A stretch of DNA of 64,000 nucleotides from Gracilaria domingensis (lineage: Eukaryota; Rhodophyta; Florideophyceae; Gracilariales; Gracilariaceae). The notes below the pieces were generated by a model that saw only the letters and a program-made list of their open reading frames with translations, did not search any database and was not told the DNA's origin. The position numbers and the translations under genes are program-made. The stretch spans positions 1 through 64,000 of the forward strand of contig VCMS01000123.1 of the NCBI GenBank assembly GCA_022539475.1. Direction: 5' to 3'. How positions within the stretch are numbered: position 1 is the stretch's first letter; each line of letters opens with the position of its first letter. Shown one piece after another: positions 51,075 to 60,634 of this stretch.

Positions 51075-52565
51075 TCATATGTTCTCTTCCCAACCCGAAT
51101 TCGACCATGAGGCAGAGGTGCCTGCCGCAGTTTTTTCACGTTCCGGCAACACTAAATACTCGTAAGATATCTGATCTGCGAAACACGGGTGTGAAAATTT
51201 TCTCCTCAATCTCAGCGTAACATGCATCTGTGATTCCGATCCGTTCCAAGGCGCCTTGTTCTGGGCCCAGCACTGAGAAAGTCCATTCACGGTATTCACT
51301 CGTTGAACATCTTTTCTCCTGTATTGCGAGTAAAACTTCAAGAATAACGCAAACATGAGAACTGACAGAACCTCCACACCGCCCACGAAAACGACAACAC
51401 TGTCGAGTTCCACCAGATGTTTTTGCTCATCCCCAGGTACCCTTATACTTACATTACTAGCTCTTTCGTACAGCATTCTTTCCAGAACGGATTGGAAACT
51501 GGCCGGAGAATGTATGGATGGTGTTGGAAAACGTCTGATGAAATGGCTGCCATTTATACCTATCCGATTCATGAACTCCAAGCTTCCGAGAAATTTAAAC
51601 TCAGTAGAAACCGTAAATTGGGTCGAGGTGATGCCCATGTTGCTCTCGTTTCTGCTCAATACGCGAACGTTACGTTTAGGGAGATCTTGTATAGACACTC
51701 CGTAGTAATCCACGACGTTTCCGGTCTCATTTTGACAAACAAATGCCGTCAGCTTCTCGTTAGAAATGCCAAGCAGGAAGTTTGGCACCGCAGGCAATGG
51801 TGAACGCCAAAAGAAACAGTGCATGTCTTCCGAATTGACCACAGACACGTTTTTCACCTTTGCAAATCGCGCCTGGGGATCAACGTCGGGCCCTGGCCAC
51901 CATGGAAATGCTCGAAATGCACCTTCATCCATTTGCACTCTCACCGTAAGATTAGGTTGATAGACTGGAAGTCGTTGGACAAAACCGTATGTATTGAACG
52001 TTTTGGGTCTCACAAACGGCGGTAATCGTTCGAGTTTTCGGTACACGGGGTGGTCCGTGTGCTTGACGCATCGGATTCGCCGACGATCTTCAGATTCGAA
52101 TGTTACGTTTATGACTCTTGCACGGAGCCAGCCTTCATCGTCCAGTGACGCACATCTTGAAAACATCTCTTTCGGTAGCAAGCTGAGCGTGATCTCGCTT
52201 GGAAAGCCGGAAAGATCATCATTCTGTCTTGGATCAACGATGTACGCAGCCGACAAATTCCTGGTAACCAGCGGTCGTTCTGTACGTGATACGAGCCTTG
52301 TCTCGAGATATACTGGGAGGGCAATACAAACAATTCGAAGGACGAGGAGCAGAATGTGTGAAGATTGACGAAGGAAGAGACCCTCGTTCCACAGGGGGTA
52401 CTTGATTGTTCGTACGGGAATGGGGATTCCCTTCTTGGCACGGTTTGTTACGAGGAAGGATGCAAGGAGAGATGTCGAATGTACCAACAAGGGAATGATG
52501 AGTAGTTCGAAGATGAGAAAGACAACGGCAGCGATCGTACCGGTACCGAACGGTAGGGTTAGCAT
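51075..52565 (-). CDS. Multi-pass membrane glycoprotein, family member 2
   Basis: 496 residues from the ATG at 52565, head-to-tail with member 1 (about 0.9 kb apart). It has the same plan: LPFGTGTIAAVVFLIFELL and ILLLVLRIVCIALPVYLETRL hydrophobic segments, a Cys- and N-glycosylation-rich ectodomain, a late transmembrane segment (VVVFVGGVEVLSVLMFALFL) and a tail with VNTVNGLSQCWAQ and VTLRLRRK. The ectodomain has diverged far more than the membrane segments and tail. That pattern is expected if the conserved ends serve the same partner while the outside adapts. The function is unknown. Confidence 0.78.
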   Translation of the reverse strand: MLTLPFGTGTIAAVVFLIFELLIIPLLVHSTSLLASFLVTNRAKKGIPIPVRTIKYPLWNEGLFLRQSSHILLLVLRIVCIALPVYLETRLVSRTERPLVTRNLSAAYIVDPRQNDDLSGFPSEITLSLLPKEMFSRCASLDDEGWLRARVINVTFESEDRRRIRCVKHTDHPVYRKLERLPPFVRPKTFNTYGFVQRLPVYQPNLTVRVQMDEGAFRAFPWWPGPDVDPQARFAKVKNVSVVNSEDMHCFFWRSPLPAVPNFLLGISNEKLTAFVCQNETGNVVDYYGVSIQDLPKRNVRVLSRNESNMGITSTQFTVSTEFKFLGSLEFMNRIGINGSHFIRRFPTPSIHSPASFQSVLERMLYERASNVSIRVPGDEQKHLVELDSVVVFVGGVEVLSVLMFALFLKFYSQYRRKDVQRVNTVNGLSQCWAQNKAPWNGSESQMHVTLRLRRKFSHPCFADQISYEYLVLPEREKTAAGTSASWSNSGWEENI

Positions 52566-53900
52566 TGCGAGGACTCGGGGAACAAGGATGAGTGCTGGAG
52601 GGGTATGAGGAGGGCGGCGAGGTTGGGCGGTTCATATGGCGGTTCATATGGAGATATTTTGGAGGCGAAATGAGAGGAGAGGGATTCCCCTCATTGTTGG
52701 ATGCAACGGTGGCAATGAAAATGCTTTCCGAGTACGCCTGTTTGAGTGTCTCGAAAGAGATTGTCTCGAAAGAGATTGTCGTTGAGATCTTGTCGACAGC
52801 GTCACGTAACGGTTGATATGTAAATGGATTTCTTCGTCGAAAAGGGTAAAGGCTCTTTGCATTCCCATAGTACATGGACGAGAACGTTAGTACCTCCAAC
52901 TGCGAAACTGACATCCCCCTGTACTCCAGAGCACAGAACAGGGACGAGTATCATAAGTGTGTACAACTTCGACGCGTGCGCAGGGATCTGCAGAATTTTG
53001 CGCTCTCACACGTCGACAAAGTGACAGATGCAATTGACACCTTGTCTGGCCGAAGGATCTGCGAGCCTTGCCCTCCCAACAGGGCTGCTGCGCTCGTTTG
53101 CGCCACGCGTCGTGGACACGTTCCCGCAGAACGTATGCCACCTGTGCAAGCTACGGTGATTCTCGGGACAAGACATAGAGACTGATCGCTGTCGAGGGAG
53201 GCAACTTGAGCAAAGGACCTGCCGACGTCTCCCGTCTATGTGTTGAGCTATGCGTCGGTGTTTCCCGAGCTTAGAACAGAACCGTCTGAAGGAGAAGTTT
53301 TAAAAACCTTTTTCAGCCAGAAATGACTATCAGTTTCAATGAAAGAAGGATGCCGAGGACGATGTCTTTCGGAAGGAGGACGGCAAGGAGGTTAATGGTG
53401 AGAGTGAGGGAAACAAGTTCATATTTTAGAGAGGAAAACTTTCGATAGATGAATTAAAAGAAACACAATTTTTAAAATTTGTCTTTGACTAAATCTTATG
53501 TATGTTAATTGTCTTGTATATATTTGTTGCAGTAATTCAAATGGCTCTTTTTTCAGTACGCTTCGCTAAAGGGAATAAGGAGCAGAAAAAATTCAGTTCG
53601 GAACTGGAGCATGTTTAGTTTAGGAATGTGACGTTTTGTAGTTGACATATATCCGTGTCGTAAAAGAATAAGAAATTGAAGCAGCGTATACTTTCGATAT
53701 CCATCTACAGTAAGCACCGTCGAGAGGGATATATTTATCAGATGCGATGTTGGTAACGCAGAAGCTTTCCGGGTATGCATACTTGGGCTTTTAATATCTG
53801 CATGCAGGAAGAATGTCGTTGAGATCGTGTCCACCTGGAGCTTTTGCTAATGCGCATGACTTCGGCGACTGTATATACTATGCCCACTATTAAGTGATGG
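52566..53900. other. Intergenic with short tandem duplications
   Basis: No gene is supported. Two tiny tandem duplications occur: GGCGGTTCATAT twice near 52626-52650 and GTCTCGAAAGAGATT twice near 52748-52777. Both lie just upstream of membrane-protein gene 2. Confidence 0.45.
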
Positions 53901-54129
53901 ATTCAGTGAATGTGAAACTGAGGATTCAGAGCCGCCGTCTGCATTTTTAGAAATAATAGATGACGACACGTTGGAAAGTCTATCACTTCATCTGGAGCTC
54001 CAGCAATATAGTCAAGGGCTACAATCGGATTCTAGGGAATCAAATCGGAAACACCCAGAATGTCTCGAATGTCTGAAAGAGGACAATGAACCAGATCCTT
54101 TAATTTGTGCGCATTCTTCACTGCGTTTT

Positions 54130-54275
54130 GCTGGGGACATTTCTGATCGTGAGAAAAAGCTGCAGAAGAAAAACGCTAAGAAATTCCGCTCGCATTTATA
54201 TCGCCATTTATTATCTTTGTTTAACCACATATGAATTGATACTCCATCGGGTAAAAGATTTGACGCCATGCCACA
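54130..54275. repeat. Copy of a conserved short block also found at the window end
   Basis: On the minus strand this block encodes LLPDGVSIHMWLNKDNKWR. About 65 bp of it (near 54190-54260) is repeated almost exactly in plus orientation at 63935-64000, again in an open frame and there preceded by a splice-acceptor-like tract. The W-R-Y-K-C ending recalls FLYWCH/MULE zinc-finger starts, but this is only a resemblance. The opposite strand (53971-54234) is also open. It may be an exon of a repeated transposon protein. Confidence 0.45.
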
Positions 54276-54780
54276 CGCAACGTGCTTCCAAGCCAAACAC
54301 ATGCCAACTACACGAAGGCATTCGAGTTTGGACAAGTGCGAATGAGGAGGACTAATGTCAAAGAAGGCGGTCGCGTAACGTTTACGACTGACATTAAACG
54401 ACGGGCTGCGCGGCGTCTCCGCCGCGCCGCCGCTCTCGGACACCAGCACGATGAGCTCGGCGTGGCTGTCTTCCTCCGCGTCGACGCCGTCGAAGGCGGG
54501 GCATCGCAAACTTGCGTTGCGCGCGGCGGTAGCAGCGTGGGGCGCACGCGCGGCGAGCGTCCGCGCCGAAGGCGCCTCGCTCGCGCGGCGGACAGAGCCA
54601 TGCAGCGCAGCAGTCACGCGGCGCACGGCGCCGCGCGGATGTCGCACACGAGTCCGAAGCAGGGCGCGCAGCGGCGCACGTTGCGGAGGTGTGCGGCGTC
54701 GTTGTTGGCGGGTGGGAGGCGTGGTTCGGGCAGCGCTCGTGCGCGTGGCGCAACGCGTGTGGCTTCTCAGCGCCATCTCC

Positions 54781-55398
54781 TTCTCCGCCGCGAAAATGCC
54801 CGCGCTCGAGAGCTTGCAGATCTCCAACCCGATGGGCCCGCGCAGCGACAAGGTGATTTTGGACCTGGCGCTGCCGGAGTTAAAGGAGCTGCAGATCGAT
54901 TACTGTCGACTTGACGATCGTTCCGATCTGGGGCTCAGTCTCTCACGCTGCCCAAAGCTGCCGAGTTTCTTGTCGCACGAAATGCGGTCTGCGGACGGAC
55001 CTAACTACATGGTGCTGCCGAACTGTGCCTCGTTTGTGCTGATTCGCTCGAGGGGGACGACGCAGATTGAAATTCTTTCTGCCCCCAAGCTGGAGATGGT
55101 CAATCTTGCGTGTTGTTATCATATGTGGGGCTTTCGCATCTGCGAGCTCCATGAGCAAATCACGGAGGAGGACGTGAAAAGCTTGAATGGCAAGAGGAAC
55201 CAGAGCCCGAGTCGTGCGCCGGAGGTGTGGAAACGCTTCATGGACTCGCTAGAGCAGCGGCCCCAGCTGTATTCACTGTCGTCGCTGCCACCCTGTACCG
55301 TCTCCCATTTTGATGCGGATTTTGATGACGATTCTATTGCGGAGGCTCAAGGCACCAGAGTTCATCTTATGAGTGAACAAGTTCTGTCCTGGGGCTGA
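54781..55398 (+). CDS. Leucine-rich-repeat-like protein (5' end uncertain)
   Basis: The supported part begins at about 54796 (KMPALESLQISNPMG) and runs to TGA at 55398. It has LRR-type spacing (LESLQISN, LPELKELQIDYCRL, CPKLPSFLS, APKLEMVNLACC) followed by an acidic, non-repeat C-terminus. The same frame stays open back to 54451, but that upstream DNA is GC-rich and open in several frames on both strands, so the true start or first exon is unknown. An AATAAA polyadenylation signal lies 40 bp after the stop (55438-55443). Protein-protein interaction is expected for LRRs. F-box/LRR relatives are possible, but no F-box is visible. Confidence 0.55.
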   Translation, partial: FSAAKMPALESLQISNPMGPRSDKVILDLALPELKELQIDYCRLDDRSDLGLSLSRCPKLPSFLSHEMRSADGPNYMVLPNCASFVLIRSRGTTQIEILSAPKLEMVNLACCYHMWGFRICELHEQITEEDVKSLNGKRNQSPSRAPEVWKRFMDSLEQRPQLYSLSSLPPCTVSHFDADFDDDSIAEAQGTRVHLMSEQVLSWG

Positions 55399-55437
55399 AC
55401 TAGAGGTGATGCTCTCGGTCCAGCACTTGCAATTGGC

Positions 55438-55443
55438 AATAAA
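55438..55443 (+). terminator. AATAAA polyadenylation signal of the LRR-like gene
   Basis: A canonical hexamer in the right place, about 40 bp downstream of the stop codon on the coding strand. Confidence 0.6.
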
Positions 55444-56629
55444 AGCCTTAGTTATGTTTATGTTCTTATAGATTTTAGCCCCTTGAATTAATGTTCACTA
55501 TTGTGCGATAGGGATAGTAATTGTGGCGTTTCTGTTTAGTTTCTAGCGGAAACACAAATCTTGAGAAGACGCCGAACTCCGTGGCCAGCATTGTATTGCC
55601 TGTGAATCCATTCAAGCAGCAAACGTTCACACGCTTCGTCTGGCTATCACGCGTGAATCCCGAAGTGGAGCAGAATCCGTGCCATTTCAATTGACAGGCT
55701 CCAATTGAAATGACACTGGTTCTGCTGCTGTCCAAGTTTGGCGTGAATTATCGAGTTCATTGAAACAAAAGAAACAGTCCAGAAATATTAGAGTTTTTGC
55801 TTCAAACGTGACCGGCATTACAGTATCAGTCGGGTGGCGGCGTGGACGCCGCATCTGCTGGCGCACAGGCGCGTATTTGCTGGGCGCGATTCAGCTATGT
55901 GCATCAGCAAATCTAATCTCTCTTGAAAAACTGCGGTACAAAGAGCACACGTAACACTGTAGGATACGGTGTTCGTTACATTCCGTTGCACACGTGCATG
56001 GCTGCTGACAGCGTCCGGAAGTGATTTCTACCATGGAGCTCTGGTGCTCTGTCACTTCTTCGCCGTTCCGGCCCGTCTTCTGTTCAACTCTGCGGGACGA
56101 GACAATGCATCATAATGATGCAATGATGCAATGATGCAATGGCGTAATGGCGCAATGGAGCGTTAATTGTGAGACACTCGCCAAAGCTTGCTCGTCATCT
56201 ACACATCATGACGACGCGCCCCTATTCACTCTTCACATTTTCCGCACTGCCTATTCGTGTACTATTCTCATTCAATGACCTCATCGGCACAACTTTTGAC
56301 AATGCCCAACCTCTTCGCGGCTTTAGGCTTGCTGGTTGTCAATCATCTGCTCTAGTAACGGAGAGCTCCTTGCGGCCAACGGCAAATTCATTTGGATAAG
56401 GGGTTTGTGCCATTCACTAGTGTGACCACCATTAATGGTCTACTGTTTGGGGCCATATGGCCGCAGTCTTTCGTAATGTGTTCCAATATCTAGACGGCTA
56501 TTTCAATGTCGGAATCCAAGATTTATCCAATGATAACTTCCACAGAGACAGAAAGTAACGTGAAGTGAAGAACATAACGACCGGTGGCGTATAATCTACG
56601 ATTTTCTTTGCGTCCTGCCCGTTTTCGAA
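55444..56629. other. Intergenic with an 8 bp tandem repeat
   Basis: No gene is supported. At 56114-56161 there is a tandem array of 8 bp units (three AATGATGC, then AATGGCGT, AATGGCGC, AATGGAGC). The 3' end should contain the promoter of the following large gene. Confidence 0.5.
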
Positions 56630-59600
56630 ATGGCTTACGAACAGCTTTCTAATTCTTTCTGGTTCGTGGTCACCGCGTACATCTCAGCTTTCATACCGTG
56701 GACTGCCATCTCATCGACAGATTTTATCAGCTCGCGATGGAGAACTGTCAGAAACACTCGAAGAGCAGGTTTTCGAAACTTGTTGTGGTCTTTTATTCCA
56801 ATGGTATACGTGTTGATCTACGCCTTCGTACAGGGAAAAGCGGGTGACTACCAGGAGATGTCCGCAGCTGCAGTCGCCGCTTTTTTTGCCGCTATCATGG
56901 GCTTAAGGACTATTTGGGGACTTTGGCAACTCGCTCAGTTTCATTCGTGGGCAAACAGATCCATTGACGCTTTGCAAGTGTTCGGGATCAAGTATTCGCT
57001 TCGTAGAATGCATATGCAACAAAATAATCTCAACCCACCGATTCTCAACAACAGTTCAGACATTGCAGATGAAATCTTTGTGAATGAAACGGTGGTCGAT
57101 AATCAAGTCAATCATGGGGATGCCCAGTGCTACTTAGAGCTTGGAGATTATATGTTGCTGGAAGGCATAGATCATGAATTATGGCAAAGCAGTTTTGATA
57201 ATCGAGAATTACGAAAAATTGCCGACACTATCATCATGATCTTGGATCCATTTTATTTTTCTGTGCTGCGATGGATTTTCTTTCCCATAGTGGTCCTGAG
57301 TCACTATCTCCGGGCACTAGTTTTGCAAAGAAGTTGTAATAAGCTCAAGCAAGTGCCAAAGGAGCCGATCAAACTGTGGGTTCATTGGGCGGCAGTGTTT
57401 GCAACACAAGGGCTAGAGAATTGGATGCAGGAGTGCAGAGTACCTCTAGATCCAAACATACCGATCAGAGACACTGATACAGGTGCGAAAGACAGATTCT
57501 TGGAGAGAGGTCAATGCTTTGCATCACAGTTGCTGGCATCTGCCATGCTTCATCTCTGGTCAGAGCACAATGACGCAAAGGGAATTAGCCCAATCCTGTG
57601 GGACAGATGGAACGAGCACAGTAACATGAGTGACGGGCGGATTGTCAAACAAGATCTCTTCAGATATGCAGTACAGGAGGGTATTTGCTTGCCATTCGGT
57701 GCGCCGCAGGACAAGCTTTTCAAAGAGAGAGGAGAAGAATACTGGTCATATGAGGCGTACAGGGAGATGCTTGCAGAATTTACATCCAATCTTCCTGTAT
57801 GGTTTTCCCCGGTAAAAGAGAGGCGGAAATTCAACGTGAATATGTTGGAATGGCTTACCATTTTGCTTCATCTCGGCCGTCTATCTCGCAAACTTGGTGT
57901 GGCAGACCAACCCGACCAACACCGCGATGGTGCTTCCGGCGATTCGCGGGATGCCTCTGACCATGAGCCAGGTTCCGGTTCTAATGCACAGGACATGAAA
58001 TCACGATTGATTATCAACATTTCAACGGCAGAGGGAGCTTTAAGCAACTTGAGTTCTCAACTTGGAATCCGAAAAAGAAATTACTCGTCCTCATCGATTG
58101 GGGGACGAGGTTCACTGTTCTCTATTGACTCTACGCCTCCGTTCAGTGGTATCCCAGTTATAGGAAACACGATGTCGATTACGTCAGAAGGGAACCGTCT
58201 CGTGTCAGAAGTAGGCCAACTTATTGATGTCTGGCTTAGTCTAGTTTCCGGGGAGCAGATAGGATTCTTGGTTGAAAACCTGAATGGTGAGTGGAAAAAG
58301 CATTGTCTCGGAAGGGAGGGAAGTTGCGAGGCAGAAGAAGGACGCAGTGGACTGTACGGGAGAAAGAGTCTTCAGCAAGTACACATGGATTTAGAAATGC
58401 GACGTCTGGCACGCAGGATTGCGCACCAGAGCAGTCATCGGTACAATTACCTGGATCAATGCGTCACTTTTATGGGATATCGAATGGAATCGGTTCGATC
58501 CGTAATTGGCAGATGGTTGAATGTCAATACCAATTCCTGGGGCGATGACTACTTTGGAAATCTTAAAATCATGGAATTTAGGCTCGAAGTAGGACTGGGC
58601 GAGGCAATGCTCTCGGTGGTAAAGCAGTTCGGGCTCAAATGGTCATTATTTCGAAGACGCGGACTGCAATGTCAGCTAATATGGGCTCTACAACGCAGTC
58701 TCGAGGCCATATTGCTTCCTGAGCAACAAAAAGAAGATGTTAATGAACATGACGAAATGAGAATCGCTACGATAATGCTCTTTCTTCTGTCCTTCCCAGG
58801 ACTCAGAGTCGAGGTTGGAGAAACGCTGAAACGATCTGATACCCTTCCTGAAAACAGCCGAGAGTGTTGTATTGACCTAGACTGCCGGGGTGGGAGCTGG
58901 CGGGAATTCGTGCAGATGGTCCAACGAAAGACGGACTATGTTGACTTGGAAGGGCCGGGGGGTCACAGGCGGGAAGGAAGGAAAAGGGGTTACGTAAATG
59001 GCAATCAGCATGGCACTTTGAATCTTGACTTTCGAGTGATGTGCAGTCCGCAGGACATCTTCTTGAGAGCTGAAATTCACACTTCTGGAAAATGTTTTCT
59101 GAACTTGGTCCAAAAGGAAAAGCAAGACTTCAAGTGGAAATGGTGGCGCGACGCTTTCCTGGGACGACTAGAAGGATTCCAAGCATGGCAAAATGACATG
59201 GGTATTTCAATTGTCCCTTTACACGTTGCGAAAATAGAGGACGAAGGAAGAGCGCTCAAGGAGGTGAATACAGTTTTGGATGCGAAAGTGAATATATGGA
59301 CAGAATGGCCCCCGTTCCGACCACAGTTTTGCAGACTTGAATTAGAGACTGAGAATTTCCTGCAGCAACCAATGTCAACTCATCAAGATTATATCTTTGA
59401 AGACGAATCCACGGTAACTTGCGATATAAGTCGCCTTCGAATTCAAGATATAAGGCCGGTGAAATACAAAGATGCACGTGAGCGTCTGCTAAAGGATTCT
59501 TGTAATCTTGTTCTGGAGGGGATGATGCAGGAGAAGTCAGAAAGGATAGAAGGAGAACCAATTGCTTCAACCACGATAGCTTCTGGAAATCACGTGGAAC

Positions 59601-60634
59601 AAAATGGGGAAGACTCAAACGAGTCAAATAGTTCTGGTAGACTGATAGTACATCAGAAGAATGCACTGCGTCATGGACATGAAGAGGCCTTGCAACAATG
59701 TATGGGAATACTTGCCAGAGAACCAGGTGAAAGACAGGAAAGAGTATCGGAGGCTATATATCTCTTGAGCAGCTTTTTAGGGATCATGCTTTCTTCTAAC
59801 TCGAGCGAAAATCAGGAGGAAAGGGCGTCGCGAGCTATCAAAGTTGTATTGCGCCAATGCCGACGGATAATTGGAATCTTCAGTGGTCGAGAGTCTCAAA
59901 AGCGGGATTTGTTTAGCATTCTGTACACTTGCTTGGTTATGAATCCTGCTGAACATGGAAAGGAAGTAATGTTGCTGGCGCAGCAGATGCTTGCGTTCCA
60001 TAATTATAATGAATCGAAATACCTTCTTCTAAAAATTGCCAAATCCAAGTTACTCGCGGAAGAAAAATGGCGCCGAACTGTGGAAAATGATGACAAACAA
60101 AGAAAAGAGGGCTTGTATGGTCAACGAGAATTGGAGCAGGAAATTTATAGAGAGAACAACCTTGCGGCTCTTAGTATTGTGGAGAAATTGAGCTCAAGAA
60201 GTGCTGAGGGTATATGGCAAAATGAAGCTCGAGAAAGAGACAGCCTTGTTCTAGGCATGTACAGATTAGCAGCGCTACTGGAAAGCGGAGCAGAGAGGAC
60301 GCCGGAGGATGTTTCCGCAGCAATTCATTTGTACAGAAGGGCAATTGATGAAGGAAGTTATGTCCCGGCCATGAACAATCTAGCGTTCTTATTGGAAAGA
60401 GGTGCAGGCGAAGTACAGCCAGATGCGGTAGAGGCCGTTCAACTGTACAAAAGAGCAATAGACCAAGGAAATTCAGTAGATGCGATGCTCAAGCTATCTC
60501 AGCTGCTTGAGAAGGGCGCTCAACACGTACCGCGGGATCCAGAACGGGCGATGCAACTGCAGAGCATTGCATTTCAACAGGTGTACAGTGAATGGGAACA
60601 CTCTAGAGACAGGCTAGATAGAAATGTTTCGTAA
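56630..60634 (+). CDS. Large membrane protein with C-terminal Sel1-like repeats
   Basis: 1,334 residues in a single exon from ATG 56630. The N-terminus has three or so hydrophobic segments: FWFVVTAYISAFIPWTAI at about 10-27, LLWSFIPMVYVLIYAFV at about 49-65, and the Ala-rich stretch to about 100 (AAAVAAFFAAIMGL). A further segment lies around 205-225 (FSVLRWIFFPIVVLSHYL). A long soluble, charged region with a Ser/Gly-rich linker near 440-510 follows. Residues about 1,205-1,310 contain at least two Sel1/TPR-like units (MYRLAALLESGAERTPEDVS, then AMNNLAFLLERGAGEVQPDA), typical of adaptor proteins. No enzymatic motif is seen. The protein is intact and probably expressed. Membrane-anchored scaffold is an inference. 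Confidence 0.8.
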   Translation: MAYEQLSNSFWFVVTAYISAFIPWTAISSTDFISSRWRTVRNTRRAGFRNLLWSFIPMVYVLIYAFVQGKAGDYQEMSAAAVAAFFAAIMGLRTIWGLWQLAQFHSWANRSIDALQVFGIKYSLRRMHMQQNNLNPPILNNSSDIADEIFVNETVVDNQVNHGDAQCYLELGDYMLLEGIDHELWQSSFDNRELRKIADTIIMILDPFYFSVLRWIFFPIVVLSHYLRALVLQRSCNKLKQVPKEPIKLWVHWAAVFATQGLENWMQECRVPLDPNIPIRDTDTGAKDRFLERGQCFASQLLASAMLHLWSEHNDAKGISPILWDRWNEHSNMSDGRIVKQDLFRYAVQEGICLPFGAPQDKLFKERGEEYWSYEAYREMLAEFTSNLPVWFSPVKERRKFNVNMLEWLTILLHLGRLSRKLGVADQPDQHRDGASGDSRDASDHEPGSGSNAQDMKSRLIINISTAEGALSNLSSQLGIRKRNYSSSSIGGRGSLFSIDSTPPFSGIPVIGNTMSITSEGNRLVSEVGQLIDVWLSLVSGEQIGFLVENLNGEWKKHCLGREGSCEAEEGRSGLYGRKSLQQVHMDLEMRRLARRIAHQSSHRYNYLDQCVTFMGYRMESVRSVIGRWLNVNTNSWGDDYFGNLKIMEFRLEVGLGEAMLSVVKQFGLKWSLFRRRGLQCQLIWALQRSLEAILLPEQQKEDVNEHDEMRIATIMLFLLSFPGLRVEVGETLKRSDTLPENSRECCIDLDCRGGSWREFVQMVQRKTDYVDLEGPGGHRREGRKRGYVNGNQHGTLNLDFRVMCSPQDIFLRAEIHTSGKCFLNLVQKEKQDFKWKWWRDAFLGRLEGFQAWQNDMGISIVPLHVAKIEDEGRALKEVNTVLDAKVNIWTEWPPFRPQFCRLELETENFLQQPMSTHQDYIFEDESTVTCDISRLRIQDIRPVKYKDARERLLKDSCNLVLEGMMQEKSERIEGEPIASTTIASGNHVEQNGEDSNESNSSGRLIVHQKNALRHGHEEALQQCMGILAREPGERQERVSEAIYLLSSFLGIMLSSNSSENQEERASRAIKVVLRQCRRIIGIFSGRESQKRDLFSILYTCLVMNPAEHGKEVMLLAQQMLAFHNYNESKYLLLKIAKSKLLAEEKWRRTVENDDKQRKEGLYGQRELEQEIYRENNLAALSIVEKLSSRSAEGIWQNEARERDSLVLGMYRLAALLESGAERTPEDVSAAIHLYRRAIDEGSYVPAMNNLAFLLERGAGEVQPDAVEAVQLYKRAIDQGNSVDAMLKLSQLLEKGAQHVPRDPERAMQLQSIAFQQVYSEWEHSRDRLDRNVS

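Noticed and set aside
54012..54851. 279-codon minus-strand frame over the 54 kb GC-rich segment
   Set aside because: Its central part is GC-driven low complexity overlapping other open frames; only the short LLPDG block is repeated elsewhere, so I report that block alone.
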